A stretch of DNA of 33,650 bases from assembly GCF_007126775.1 (NCBI RefSeq), contig NZ_SLAP01000243.1, positions 1 through 33,650 of the forward strand. Direction: 5' to 3'. The translations under genes were made by a program, and so were the position numbers. Positions within the stretch are counted from its first letter, which is position 1; each line of letters begins with the position of its first letter. Below the pieces are notes generated by a model. The model was not told the origin of the DNA and did no database searches. It worked only from the letters and a program-made list of their open reading frames with translations. Source of the DNA: Cecembia sp. (GTDB lineage Bacteria > Bacteroidota > Bacteroidia > Cytophagales > Cyclobacteriaceae). Below, piece after piece: positions 22,685-30,430 of the stretch.

Positions 22685-24475
22685 CTAGATTCTGACTAAA
22701 ATTACTCCTCCAAATGCTGGAAGATCTACTTTTATAGAATGGTCCTTCCCTTCAAATGCCCCTTCAATTTGCACTCCAACAAGGGTAGTGTCTGAAAAAT
22801 CCTCATCATACCCCTTCCAGCCACTATTGAATTTCACAGCAAGTTCAGAATCAAAAGGAATACCAATTTGATATGCATGATATTCATTGCTTGAGAAGTT
22901 AAGAATGACTATTACCGGACGATCACGGAAATCGAAATGGGTCCTGGTAAATGCCAGAACTAGATTATCCTGATTAAAATGAAGGGTTTCAATATCATGT
23001 CCGGTCAAACCTACCAGATCTTCATATCTTCCTGAACGCATCCAGATCAAATCTCTGTACAACTGAGAAATTCCATGATTTTGTTTTTGGTTTTGCCAAT
23101 TCAATGCATTTGAATCTGAAAAAAACCCATGAGTCATAAATTCTTGACCTTGAAAAATCATTGGAATGCCAGCTGAAGTCAAAAGGGTAATGGCACCTAA
23201 AGTAGATTTTTTCTTGGCATACTCTCCATCGGCATTACCAGGATCAATTTCTTCTGGAAGCCTGGAAGACCCATTAGCTACTTCATCATGAGATTCTGTA
23301 AATATGACTCTTTGAAAAACATCATTGTTAAAGGAAAAAAACAAAGACTCTACAATCAATTGAAGATTACGGTGCTGATCATCCACTTCCAAAAGGACCT
23401 TTTTGACATAATCCGCAAAACCCAACCCCCATTGGGCGTGAAATCCTAAGCCGTTCTTTGAAATGGGCGCTGTAACTACAGCATCTACTTTCAGATCTTC
23501 TGCAATAAGCAGTTTACCAGGAAACTTAGCTCTTATTTCAGCATTTAAATCCTGTAAAAATGAATACCCCTCTTCCAACATTGTCCGATCATGAGGCTCT
23601 TCATAACCCAAAAACCGAATCATTGCGGTTGCATCCAACCTCAAGCCATCACATTGATAAGCATGCAACCACATCAAGGCGTTATCTCTTATGTAGTTCC
23701 TGACTTCTTTTCTCCCAAAGTCCGGTCTGTTATCTCCCCAAGGTGTCTTCGCCCTTTCATCATTATAAAAATAGATACCCCCATAGTCATTTTCATTCCA
23801 GCCGTCAAACTGCCACAAATCCGTATCAGATGGTCCGAAGTGATTGTACACTACATCCAAGATGACTGCAATTCCCCTGTTATGGGCTTCATAGATGAAA
23901 TGTTTCAATCCTTCAGGTCCTCCATAGGCAGTTTCGACACTAAAAGGATAAGAAGGATTATATCCCCAGGATTTGTCACCAGGAAACTCCATTACAGGCA
24001 TGAGTTCGATGGCATTGATACCCAAATCTCTTAAATAATCTAACTTTTCCACTGCTGAATAAAAGGTACCTACTTCACCTTCATTTCTTCCTTCTCTATT
24101 GAAAGTTCCAATGTGCAATTCATAAATCACCAATTGGTTAAATGGAGCAATGTCAAAGCCATGGTCCTGCCAATCTTCAAATGGATTATAAACTACTGAA
24201 TTACCCATACTATGGGTAACTTTTCTGGCATAAGGATCATTTCTAGAAAGCCTTTGCTCTCCATTTATAATAAAAAATTTGTACTGATCACCGGGACTTG
24301 CTTCTTTAACATGCACTGCCCAAAAACCTTCCCCCTCAGATTCCATTGGAAATTGCTCTTCTTTCCAGTCACTGAAATCACCCATCACGAATACCTGATC
24401 AGCATGAGGAGCCCAGACCCTAAAGGTAACACCCGACTCCCCTATTATAGAGCCCATTCCCTCTTGTTTGCTCAT
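22685..24475 (-). CDS. GH13 alpha-glucan branching enzyme-like protein
   Basis: A 596-residue alpha-amylase-superfamily enzyme. An N-terminal CBM48-like beta-sandwich covers about 10-105 (VTFRVWAPHADQVFVMGDFSDW). The GH13 barrel runs to about 490, with DVVYNH at 207-212, nucleophile Asp281 (GLRLDAT), acid/base Glu326 (LIAED) and transition-state Asp397 (ESHDEVANG). A C-terminal beta domain follows. The closest roles are 1,4-alpha-glucan branching enzyme or maltooligosyltrehalose trehalohydrolase. The HDEVANG segment and domain order favour branching, whereas the SWGYNPSYPFSVETAYGG motif differs from classical GlgB. No glycogen or trehalose genes flank it. A cytoplasmic location is expected, since there is no signal peptide. 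Confidence 0.8.
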   Translation of the reverse strand: MSKQEGMGSIIGESGVTFRVWAPHADQVFVMGDFSDWKEEQFPMESEGEGFWAVHVKEASPGDQYKFFIINGEQRLSRNDPYARKVTHSMGNSVVYNPFEDWQDHGFDIAPFNQLVIYELHIGTFNREGRNEGEVGTFYSAVEKLDYLRDLGINAIELMPVMEFPGDKSWGYNPSYPFSVETAYGGPEGLKHFIYEAHNRGIAVILDVVYNHFGPSDTDLWQFDGWNENDYGGIYFYNDERAKTPWGDNRPDFGRKEVRNYIRDNALMWLHAYQCDGLRLDATAMIRFLGYEEPHDRTMLEEGYSFLQDLNAEIRAKFPGKLLIAEDLKVDAVVTAPISKNGLGFHAQWGLGFADYVKKVLLEVDDQHRNLQLIVESLFFSFNNDVFQRVIFTESHDEVANGSSRLPEEIDPGNADGEYAKKKSTLGAITLLTSAGIPMIFQGQEFMTHGFFSDSNALNWQNQKQNHGISQLYRDLIWMRSGRYEDLVGLTGHDIETLHFNQDNLVLAFTRTHFDFRDRPVIVILNFSSNEYHAYQIGIPFDSELAVKFNSGWKGYDEDFSDTTLVGVQIEGAFEGKDHSIKVDLPAFGGVILVRI

Positions 24476-24824
24476 CTGATTAAATTGGTTTTTGATAACA
24501 AACTTAAAATATGACCACTAGCATACTCTTGGCAAGATTGAATTACAAAAGCGAAATTTATAAGCATTCCAATTCTATTTTTTTCGTTGGTCATTTTTGC
24601 AAAATTAGGAAGTGAAAAATAGATTTATTTACAAGAAATATAACAAAAATTATATAATTAACATATTTTCAAAGAGATTTGAATTTAATTGGGTTTCTTT
24701 CCAAAGACCAATCTTACCATCGTTTATCCTTGAACTAAGCTCTTAACTTACAAAGACCAACTAGGGTTCCGGAACATTTTCATGTCATTTTTCAAAAAGT
24801 CCAACTAAGTGATCGTTTAGATAT
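24476..24824. other. Intergenic region upstream of the GH13 gene
   Basis: A 349-bp AT-rich gap. A possible minus-strand -7 element, TAAGTTTG (plus 24499-24506), lies 23 bp before the GH13 start codon and matches TAnnTTTG; the -33 partner is poorly spaced. A perfect 10-bp palindrome, GTTCCGGAAC, sits at 24766-24775 close to the end of the channel gene, too short to call a terminator. No gene is seen. Confidence 0.45.
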
Positions 24825-26519
24825 TTAACCCTCATTTCCATAAACCCTAAAAAACTCATTTTCTGATTCAACAGTGCCAATTAAGATGATTTCACCGTCT
24901 TGGGGGAATTCTGTCTTGGGCTCTGGATTAATCTGCATTTCCTTTTGACAATGAATGGCAATTACTGTGCAGCCTGTATGCTTACGTATGGCTGACTCTT
25001 TGATCGTTTTACCAACTAAAGACTCTGGGACTTTTACCCGAATCAAGTCCAAACCCTCTGCCACCATAAGGATATCATTTCTTCTTAGAAGATTGAGAAT
25101 GGCATTAGCGCCCATTGAGGCATAGGAAAGGACAAAGTCAGCTCCTGCACGGTGGATAGAACCTAAATTTCTTTCTAAAGTTGTCCTTGTTATTATTTGA
25201 ATATCAGGCCTTAAAGACCTGCAATAAATAGTCAGATAAACATTTATATCGTCATCATGAGTAGTGATCACTACACAGGGGGATTCATCAATCCCTGCCT
25301 CTTTTAAGACTTCAAGTTCCGCGGCATCACCCAAAATAGTCTTAGCAGACTGCTTAATTCGTGAGGGGTCCTTTTCCACAATCCTGTAATCAATATTCCT
25401 GGACGCCAATGCCCTTCCTGTAGCCCTACCTACCCTGCCACCACCTAGTATTACCACCGGAGCCGTATTTTCACAAAAAACCTGATACGTTTTATTATAT
25501 TGGTCAATTTGTCTTGGAGAACCTGCAAGCAAGATCACAGAATTTTGGGTTAGAACTACATCACGGTCAGCGGCCTTGAACTTCCCTCTTTCCCAAACTC
25601 CTACTATATTGACTCCGATTTCCTTTCTCAACCGGGTATCTTTGATGGTTTTTCCTACCATAGGCGTTCCTGATACCATAGTTTCAGCTATGATCAACTC
25701 TCCAAACCTACCTACCAAGTGGGTATTGGAATCACCACCATTTGCCCTTCTGGAAAGGAATAATCCCATTTTTTCTCCCAACTGTAAGACATGATTACAT
25801 CCGGCGAGCTTTAAAATATCAATCGAAGCATCAGAGTTACAAGTAGCGATTATCGGGACGTCCTTGTCCAATCCACGGACTGTGAAGGCTACATTGGTAT
25901 TAAGTACATCTGACTCTGTGGTTGCTACCAATGCGGCATTTTCTATGCGGGCACGGATATAAGTTTCTGGATCACCTAAATCCCCTAACATGATCTGAAC
26001 TCCCTGTTGATGAAGCTCCAGCCCTTCTGCCAAAGTTGATACAATTACAACATAGGGATAATGGTGCCTATTCAGCTTTTTTATAAGTGCTTCAGAAACA
26101 GCACCATATCGCGTTAAAATCACATGCCCTTCCATTTCTTCAGGAAGTTTCCTAGGTACTTTGGCCTGATCCTGGGCTTTCATCCAAGGAGAATAAAAGA
26201 AATTAATAAATGTAAAGGGAAAAAGAATCAATAAGAAGAGCATCCCCGTCAATAGCACAATGACAGAGAAAAAGCGTCCAATATCTGAATCGAAAGTAAT
26301 ATCCCCAAATCCTAAGGTAGACATTACTGTCAAAGTCCAATAAATACCGGTGATAAAAGAAAATTCACGCCCTTCACCTAGCATTAACAAGTGGAAAACA
26401 CCAGAAAAAACACCCACAAGAATTATGAGTATCAAAAGAAACCTGATCAAGGTGATGAAATTTCTCCGATCGGGTTTGTTTTGAAGAAAAAGCATTACTT
26501 GGGTAGTGAGTAGTTTCAT
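24825..26519 (-). CDS. Two-TM potassium channel with tandem RCK/TrkA domains
   Basis: A 564-residue protein. Two TM helices (about 22-47 and 83-108) flank a pore loop with selectivity filter TLGFGD at 68-73, a variant of TVGYGD. A first RCK domain begins at about 131, with a TrkA-C-like domain at about 268-345. A second RCK domain begins at 355 (VILGGGRVGRATG), followed by a second TrkA-C domain at about 484-562. The second RCK keeps the GxGxxG nucleotide loop. The first reads TRYGAVSEAL and has lost two of the three glycines, so it probably does not bind NAD in the usual way. The protein should form a ligand-gated K+ (or monovalent cation) channel. It is monocistronic as far as can be seen. 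Confidence 0.92.
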   Translation of the reverse strand: MKLLTTQVMLFLQNKPDRRNFITLIRFLLILIILVGVFSGVFHLLMLGEGREFSFITGIYWTLTVMSTLGFGDITFDSDIGRFFSVIVLLTGMLFLLILFPFTFINFFYSPWMKAQDQAKVPRKLPEEMEGHVILTRYGAVSEALIKKLNRHHYPYVVIVSTLAEGLELHQQGVQIMLGDLGDPETYIRARIENAALVATTESDVLNTNVAFTVRGLDKDVPIIATCNSDASIDILKLAGCNHVLQLGEKMGLFLSRRANGGDSNTHLVGRFGELIIAETMVSGTPMVGKTIKDTRLRKEIGVNIVGVWERGKFKAADRDVVLTQNSVILLAGSPRQIDQYNKTYQVFCENTAPVVILGGGRVGRATGRALASRNIDYRIVEKDPSRIKQSAKTILGDAAELEVLKEAGIDESPCVVITTHDDDINVYLTIYCRSLRPDIQIITRTTLERNLGSIHRAGADFVLSYASMGANAILNLLRRNDILMVAEGLDLIRVKVPESLVGKTIKESAIRKHTGCTVIAIHCQKEMQINPEPKTEFPQDGEIILIGTVESENEFFRVYGNEG

Positions 26520-26589
26520 ATAGACAATTGACAGAAAGCCTTAATCAAATGAACATCACGAAATTAAACGATTTTTAATTGGGTACAAA

Positions 26590-26617
26590 AAAACCACAAC
26601 TGATATGCTGTGGTTTT
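26590..26617 (-). terminator. Rho-independent terminator of the SDR gene
   Basis: AAAACCACA (26590-26598) and TGTGGTTTT (26609-26617) form a 9-bp stem with a 10-base loop. On the minus strand it is followed by a run of T (A-run at 26587-26593 on the plus strand). It lies just after the SDR gene stop at 26638. Confidence 0.85.
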
Positions 26618-26637
26618 GAAAGGGTCAATAGTTGTAA

Positions 26638-27342
26638 TTAACCCGGCATACTTGGCCTGACTTCAATCTTGCTTGGTAAAGTCCTAGGATGCATCTGCAT
26701 CAGGTCCACAACCATTTGCCCCAAATCCTCAATTTGAATCTTCCATGCGTCTTTTTCATTGGGGGTATGATCATTGAAGTAAGTGGCAACCGATCCAGGC
26801 ATGATGGTCGTAGATCGGATGCCATATTTTCTGAGATCCAACATGGCTGCCTGTGTAAATCCGGTTACTCCAAATTTGCTTGCATTGTATGCTGAGCCAT
26901 TAGCAAAGAAATTGGTGCCTGCCAAGCTGGAAATAGAAATAAACAATCCCTTTGAAGCCTTCAGGGCCTCAATAGATGCCTTGATACTGTAAAATACCCC
27001 AGTAAGATTGGTATCTATGGTTTCGTGCCACTGTGCCAAAGTCAAATCCTCAATTGAAGCAAAATGGCCAATCCCTGCGTTGGCCACTAGCAAATCCAAC
27101 TTGCCCCATGCATTGATGACCGCGCCTACTGCTGCTTCTTGGGAAGAGAAATCCCTCACATCAGCTTCAATGGCCAAGGCTTTACCTTTACCTAATTTAT
27201 TGAGCTCATCAGCTGCTTTCTGTGCCGCAGCCAAAGAACGACTTGTGATGGCCACGTGCATGCCCTCGCTGATCAAAGCTGCCGCAATTCCGTATCCTAT
27301 TCCCTTAGATCCGCCCGTGATAAGGGCTATTTTATTTTCCAT
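26638..27342 (-). CDS. Short-chain dehydrogenase/reductase (SDR)
   Basis: A classical NAD(P)-dependent SDR. Counting from an ATG four codons earlier (27354), TGGSKGIG is at 13-20, NAG at 92-94, and catalytic Ser142/143, Tyr156 and Lys160 lie in a YxxxK context. The ATG at 27342 (MENKIALITGG) is preferred because family members usually start 5-8 residues before the first strand. The protein is short, ends in a loop after PSKIEVRPSMPG, and closely resembles FabG-like or 3-ketoacyl reductases that process unknown substrates. The basic Ser-Arg after beta-2 (ITSRS) suggests NADP preference. It is followed by a terminator. Substrate unknown. Confidence 0.92.
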   Translation of the reverse strand: MENKIALITGGSKGIGYGIAAALISEGMHVAITSRSLAAAQKAADELNKLGKGKALAIEADVRDFSSQEAAVGAVINAWGKLDLLVANAGIGHFASIEDLTLAQWHETIDTNLTGVFYSIKASIEALKASKGLFISISSLAGTNFFANGSAYNASKFGVTGFTQAAMLDLRKYGIRSTTIMPGSVATYFNDHTPNEKDAWKIQIEDLGQMVVDLMQMHPRTLPSKIEVRPSMPG

Positions 27343-27493
27343 GGATTGTCTCATAAAATTAGTGTTGGTTATTTTTATATGATAACCATTGAAAACTGCT
27401 GGCAGTTCAGAAATGAGGCTACCTTCTACTTAGCAACAAGGTCCAATAATCGGAATATTTGAATGTTTAGTTTTTTCAATGGGATATTCCAAC

Positions 27494-28747
27494 TTACATA
27501 TTGTGTACAAACTGCAACAACAACCCACATATATAAGCCCCATAGGTACCTGCAGCATAACCCAGGACAGCCATCAGTACCCCAACTGGCGCCAAGGAGG
27601 GATTGAAAGCTGAAGCCACTATAGGAGCAGATGCAGCTCCCCCTACATTGGCCTGCGAACCCACTGCTACAAAGAAAAAAGGAGCCTTGATCAGATAAGC
27701 CACTACAAGCATGATCAAAATATGAAAAAACATCCAGAAAATACCAATCAAAAAATAAACCGGATTATCTAAAATAGCCATCAAATCCATCTGCATACCA
27801 ATGGTAGCTACCAATACATACAATAAAACAGAACCCAATCTGGAGGCCCCTGCTCCTTCTAAATCTCTTGCCTTGGTAAATGAAAGCATTAACCCCCCAG
27901 TTGTAGCTACTACAACTATCCAAAAGAAAGTGGAATCCAGAGAATACTGTTTCAATCCGGGGTAATTTTCACCTATAAAGGGAGCTAAAATATCTGCAAC
28001 CAAATGGGCAAAACCTGTCACTGCAAATCCCACACCCAAAATTTTCATGGTATCTGACATACTTGGGACTTTTAAAATACCTGCCCGGTACTTTTCAACT
28101 TTTTCCTGTAATTCATGGATCGCTGAACTGTCTGCTTTAAATATCTGATCAATCCGTCCCGGTTTGGCTGCCCAGTACAACAAAACAGCCATCCAAACAT
28201 TGGCGACCAAAACATCTACAGCAATCATCTGGGAAAACAAAATAGGACTGGCCCCAAAAACTTCCAGCATGGCAGTCTGATTGGCTCCTCCACCGATCCA
28301 ACTCCCTGCTATGGTTGCCAATCCTCTCCAAATTTCATCAGGCCCCACTCCTCCTAAAATGGAAGGATAAATGGCAGATATAGCCATCAATGCAAGCGGG
28401 CCGCCAATTATGATACCTAAGGAACCTGCAAAAAACATAATCAATGCCTTTGGACCCAATTTCAATATCCCCTTAAAATCAATACTCAGTGTCAACAACA
28501 CCAAGGATGCGGGCAATAGATACCGGGAGGCTACTTTATACAAACCGGAAACTTCCCCAGATATAATCCCTGCTGAATTCAACACTGCTGGAATAAAATA
28601 ACAAAGAAGAATGGATGGGACTACTCGGTAAAATTTTCTCCAAAAAGCCCCAGTACTGGCTGATGTAGCAAATACCAAAGCCAACACAGCCATCAATAAT
28701 CCGAAAACAACAGCATCATTGGTAATGAGCGGAGCACTATCTTGCAT
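27494..28747 (-). CDS. DUF819 family integral membrane protein
   Basis: About 417 residues from ATG 28747 (MQDSAPLITNDAVV). A GTG ten codons earlier would add a Cys-Cys-containing, charged stretch and is less likely. At least ten hydrophobic segments are visible, with conserved family stretches such as GSWIGGGANQTAM, RYLLPASLVLLTLSID, FAGSLGIIIGGPLAL, and GSQANVGGAASAPIVA near the C-terminus. The last two Gly/Asn-rich loops sit where the family has broken helices, which suggests a secondary transporter fold. The substrate is not established for the family. It lies 44 bp after the Nudix gene on the same strand, so the lipoprotein, Nudix and DUF819 genes may be cotranscribed. Confidence 0.9.
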   Translation of the reverse strand: MQDSAPLITNDAVVFGLLMAVLALVFATSASTGAFWRKFYRVVPSILLCYFIPAVLNSAGIISGEVSGLYKVASRYLLPASLVLLTLSIDFKGILKLGPKALIMFFAGSLGIIIGGPLALMAISAIYPSILGGVGPDEIWRGLATIAGSWIGGGANQTAMLEVFGASPILFSQMIAVDVLVANVWMAVLLYWAAKPGRIDQIFKADSSAIHELQEKVEKYRAGILKVPSMSDTMKILGVGFAVTGFAHLVADILAPFIGENYPGLKQYSLDSTFFWIVVVATTGGLMLSFTKARDLEGAGASRLGSVLLYVLVATIGMQMDLMAILDNPVYFLIGIFWMFFHILIMLVVAYLIKAPFFFVAVGSQANVGGAASAPIVASAFNPSLAPVGVLMAVLGYAAGTYGAYICGLLLQFVHNM

Positions 28748-28791
28748 GGAGAATTTATTTTTTTCACAACATAGCACAAAGGCTTAAAAAA

Positions 28792-29433
28792 TCAAAAATC
28801 CATTTGCTCCCACAAAAAAGTAAACTCCCCCAACATCATCGCAGTCGCCCCCCATACCATCTCCGATTCAATGTCAAAATACGGAGCACTCAGGCTGTGC
28901 CCTCCACTTCCTTTAAATGTACCCATTTTCCTTACAGATTTATCCAAAATCGTATTGAAGGGACAACTGATTACCCTTAAAACCTCTTCTGGATCGGGTT
29001 TGAACACTGGCTTTTTTAATATAAAACCAATATATGGCGAAACCATGAAATTACTCGGCGGAATATAAAGATCAGAAAGTTTTCCAATCAATTCTATCTT
29101 TGTAGCCTCAACCCCTATCTCCTCCTCTGTTTCCCTCAATGCTGTTTGGGATAAGTCTTTATCCGAGGCTTCCATTTTTCCACCTGGAAAGGCTATCTGC
29201 CCGCTGTGTACTCCTGGATAAGTTGGCCTTTTGATAAAGGGAACAAAAGCTTGCCTTTCCTTATCTGGATAAAACAACATCAAAACGGCTCCTTTTCTGT
29301 AGTCAGGGCGGATATCTTTGATAAAACGTTCTTCATCTACAGGCATCGGTGCCATAGTGATTTGCCCTGGCCTTCCGGGAAGCGGTTTTTTTAGGGCTTT
29401 TTCTAGATTTTGGATCAATTTTTCAAATTCCAT
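28792..29433 (-). CDS. Nudix hydrolase, CoA pyrophosphatase type
   Basis: A 213-residue Nudix enzyme. The Nudix box lies at about 85-108, starting GGKMEASDKD and ending ALRETEEEIGV with catalytic Glu residues in REtEEEiG. Just before it, FIKRPTYPGVHSGQIAFPGG matches the CoA-binding signature of NudL-type enzymes, which hydrolyse CoA and acyl-CoA to phosphopantetheine and 3',5'-ADP. The length fits. The start ATG (29433-29431) shares its A with the TGA stop of the upstream lipoprotein gene, so translation is probably coupled. The substrate range (CoA, dephospho-CoA or oxidised CoA) is inferred. Confidence 0.9.
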   Translation of the reverse strand: MEFEKLIQNLEKALKKPLPGRPGQITMAPMPVDEERFIKDIRPDYRKGAVLMLFYPDKERQAFVPFIKRPTYPGVHSGQIAFPGGKMEASDKDLSQTALRETEEEIGVEATKIELIGKLSDLYIPPSNFMVSPYIGFILKKPVFKPDPEEVLRVISCPFNTILDKSVRKMGTFKGSGGHSLSAPYFDIESEMVWGATAMMLGEFTFLWEQMDF

Positions 29434-30089
29434 CAGAAGTCAATGTTGCTCAGTTTCCTTTTTAAATACCCATGCCGGTCAAAATTTGTTGTGTAAAAAG
29501 GATGTTTAAAAATCGTATAACTTTGATTTTCAATATCAATTAACCAAATTTTTGGAGTAAAACCCTGCTCCTCTTCAAAATATCCAGCAACCAAAAGTAG
29601 CTGAGCGTTTACCCAAATGGCTTCATCAAATCCTCCAGATGGTCCTACAAACAACAACCTTTCTCTAAGTCCATTCTCTTTGAAAAATATGACCTCTGAG
29701 TCCGGTTGGAATCCGGTCCTACCTTGAGCCGGAACGAAAACCTTGTAACTGTAAATGTCCACCTGACCTATTCCATCTGGATGAGGCAGTAAATATGGGA
29801 AAAATGGACTCTCTCTCCCTATTGGGTTTTCTTCAGGCCATTCCAACTCCTCATATCCCTCTTTTCTCTCTACAACAAAAGACTCAGACCTGAAAGCAGG
29901 TTCCATTTCCTTCCAATATGCCACCCATTCCGGAATTCTTTGGATGTTGGTCTCCAACAACATGCTCATTTCGTTAAATTTATCCAACTCACCATCCCAA
30001 ACGTCTTCTTCAGATTTTCTTTCTGAAGTACAGGCAAGGAAAATAAGTTGAAACAAAATGAAAGAAACTATTCGAATAGGTTTGCCCAT
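29433..30089 (-). CDS. Lipoprotein of unknown function
   Basis: About 218 residues from ATG 30089 (MGKPIRIVSF); a GTG seven codons earlier is in frame but less likely. The signal peptide has lipobox FLAC with lipidated Cys20, followed by a charged linker. The rest is a compact mixed fold with acidic patches and aromatic strands (KVFVPAQGRTGFQPDSEVIFF, LLLVAGYFEEEQGFTPKIWLID). No family or catalytic motif is recognised. Its stop codon overlaps the Nudix start by one base, linking its expression to a cytoplasmic CoA pyrophosphatase for no obvious reason. A candidate -7 element lies at 30115-30122. Confidence 0.75.
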   Translation of the reverse strand: MGKPIRIVSFILFQLIFLACTSERKSEEDVWDGELDKFNEMSMLLETNIQRIPEWVAYWKEMEPAFRSESFVVERKEGYEELEWPEENPIGRESPFFPYLLPHPDGIGQVDIYSYKVFVPAQGRTGFQPDSEVIFFKENGLRERLLFVGPSGGFDEAIWVNAQLLLVAGYFEEEQGFTPKIWLIDIENQSYTIFKHPFYTTNFDRHGYLKRKLSNIDF

Positions 30090-30138
30090 ATTTGATAAGA
30101 AAAAGAACACGAATCAAATATATAATAATGAAAAAACA

Positions 30139-30169
30139 AAAAAGGCCGAAACAATGTTTCAGCCTTTTT
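30139..30169. terminator. Terminator-like hairpin in a divergent intergenic region
   Basis: AAAAAGGC (30139-30146) pairs with GCCTTTTT (30162-30169), with one C-A mismatch, and GAAAC (30148-30152) pairs with GTTTC (30156-30160). The loop is 3 bases. The T-run on both ends makes it a competent bidirectional terminator. It is odd here, since the flanking genes point away from it. Confidence 0.6.
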
Positions 30170-30256
30170 CATCTCTCAAACCTATTAAACCTATTGTAGA
30201 TATTCAATGATTGAATAACTTGTGGGAAAGTTAAAAAATGTTTTAATACTGTGCAA

Positions 30257-30268
30257 GCAATCGATTGC
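30257..30268. promoter_or_regulatory. 12-bp perfect palindrome upstream of aceK
   Basis: GCAATCGATTGC is a perfect palindrome about 160-190 bp before the possible aceK starts. It is a reasonable dimeric-regulator site, but no binding protein can be named from the sequence. Confidence 0.35.
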
Positions 30269-30430
30269 GAAAATTTTATTTTGTTGAAAATGATATCATT
30301 TTCTTCCCCTAAAACCAGCCAATGCTAAGGTTTTCAGCTGTATAAGAAGATGCGAATAAAAACTTTTGAAGAAAAAAAATTATCAAAAAATTAAGAAGAA
30401 TAAATTGGCCTCAGTACACAATCCTTTATC

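Larger units (their letters stand above)
30090..30430. other. Divergent region between lipoprotein and aceK genes
   Basis: A 341-bp AT-rich region. It holds a minus-strand -7 candidate (TATATTTG, plus 30115-30122, 25 bp before the lipoprotein ATG), a terminator-like hairpin at 30139-30169, and a perfect 12-bp palindrome at 30257-30268. No further gene is seen. Confidence 0.5.

Noticed and set aside
23591-24034. 147-codon plus-strand frame
   Set aside because: Antisense shadow of the GH13 gene, no motif.
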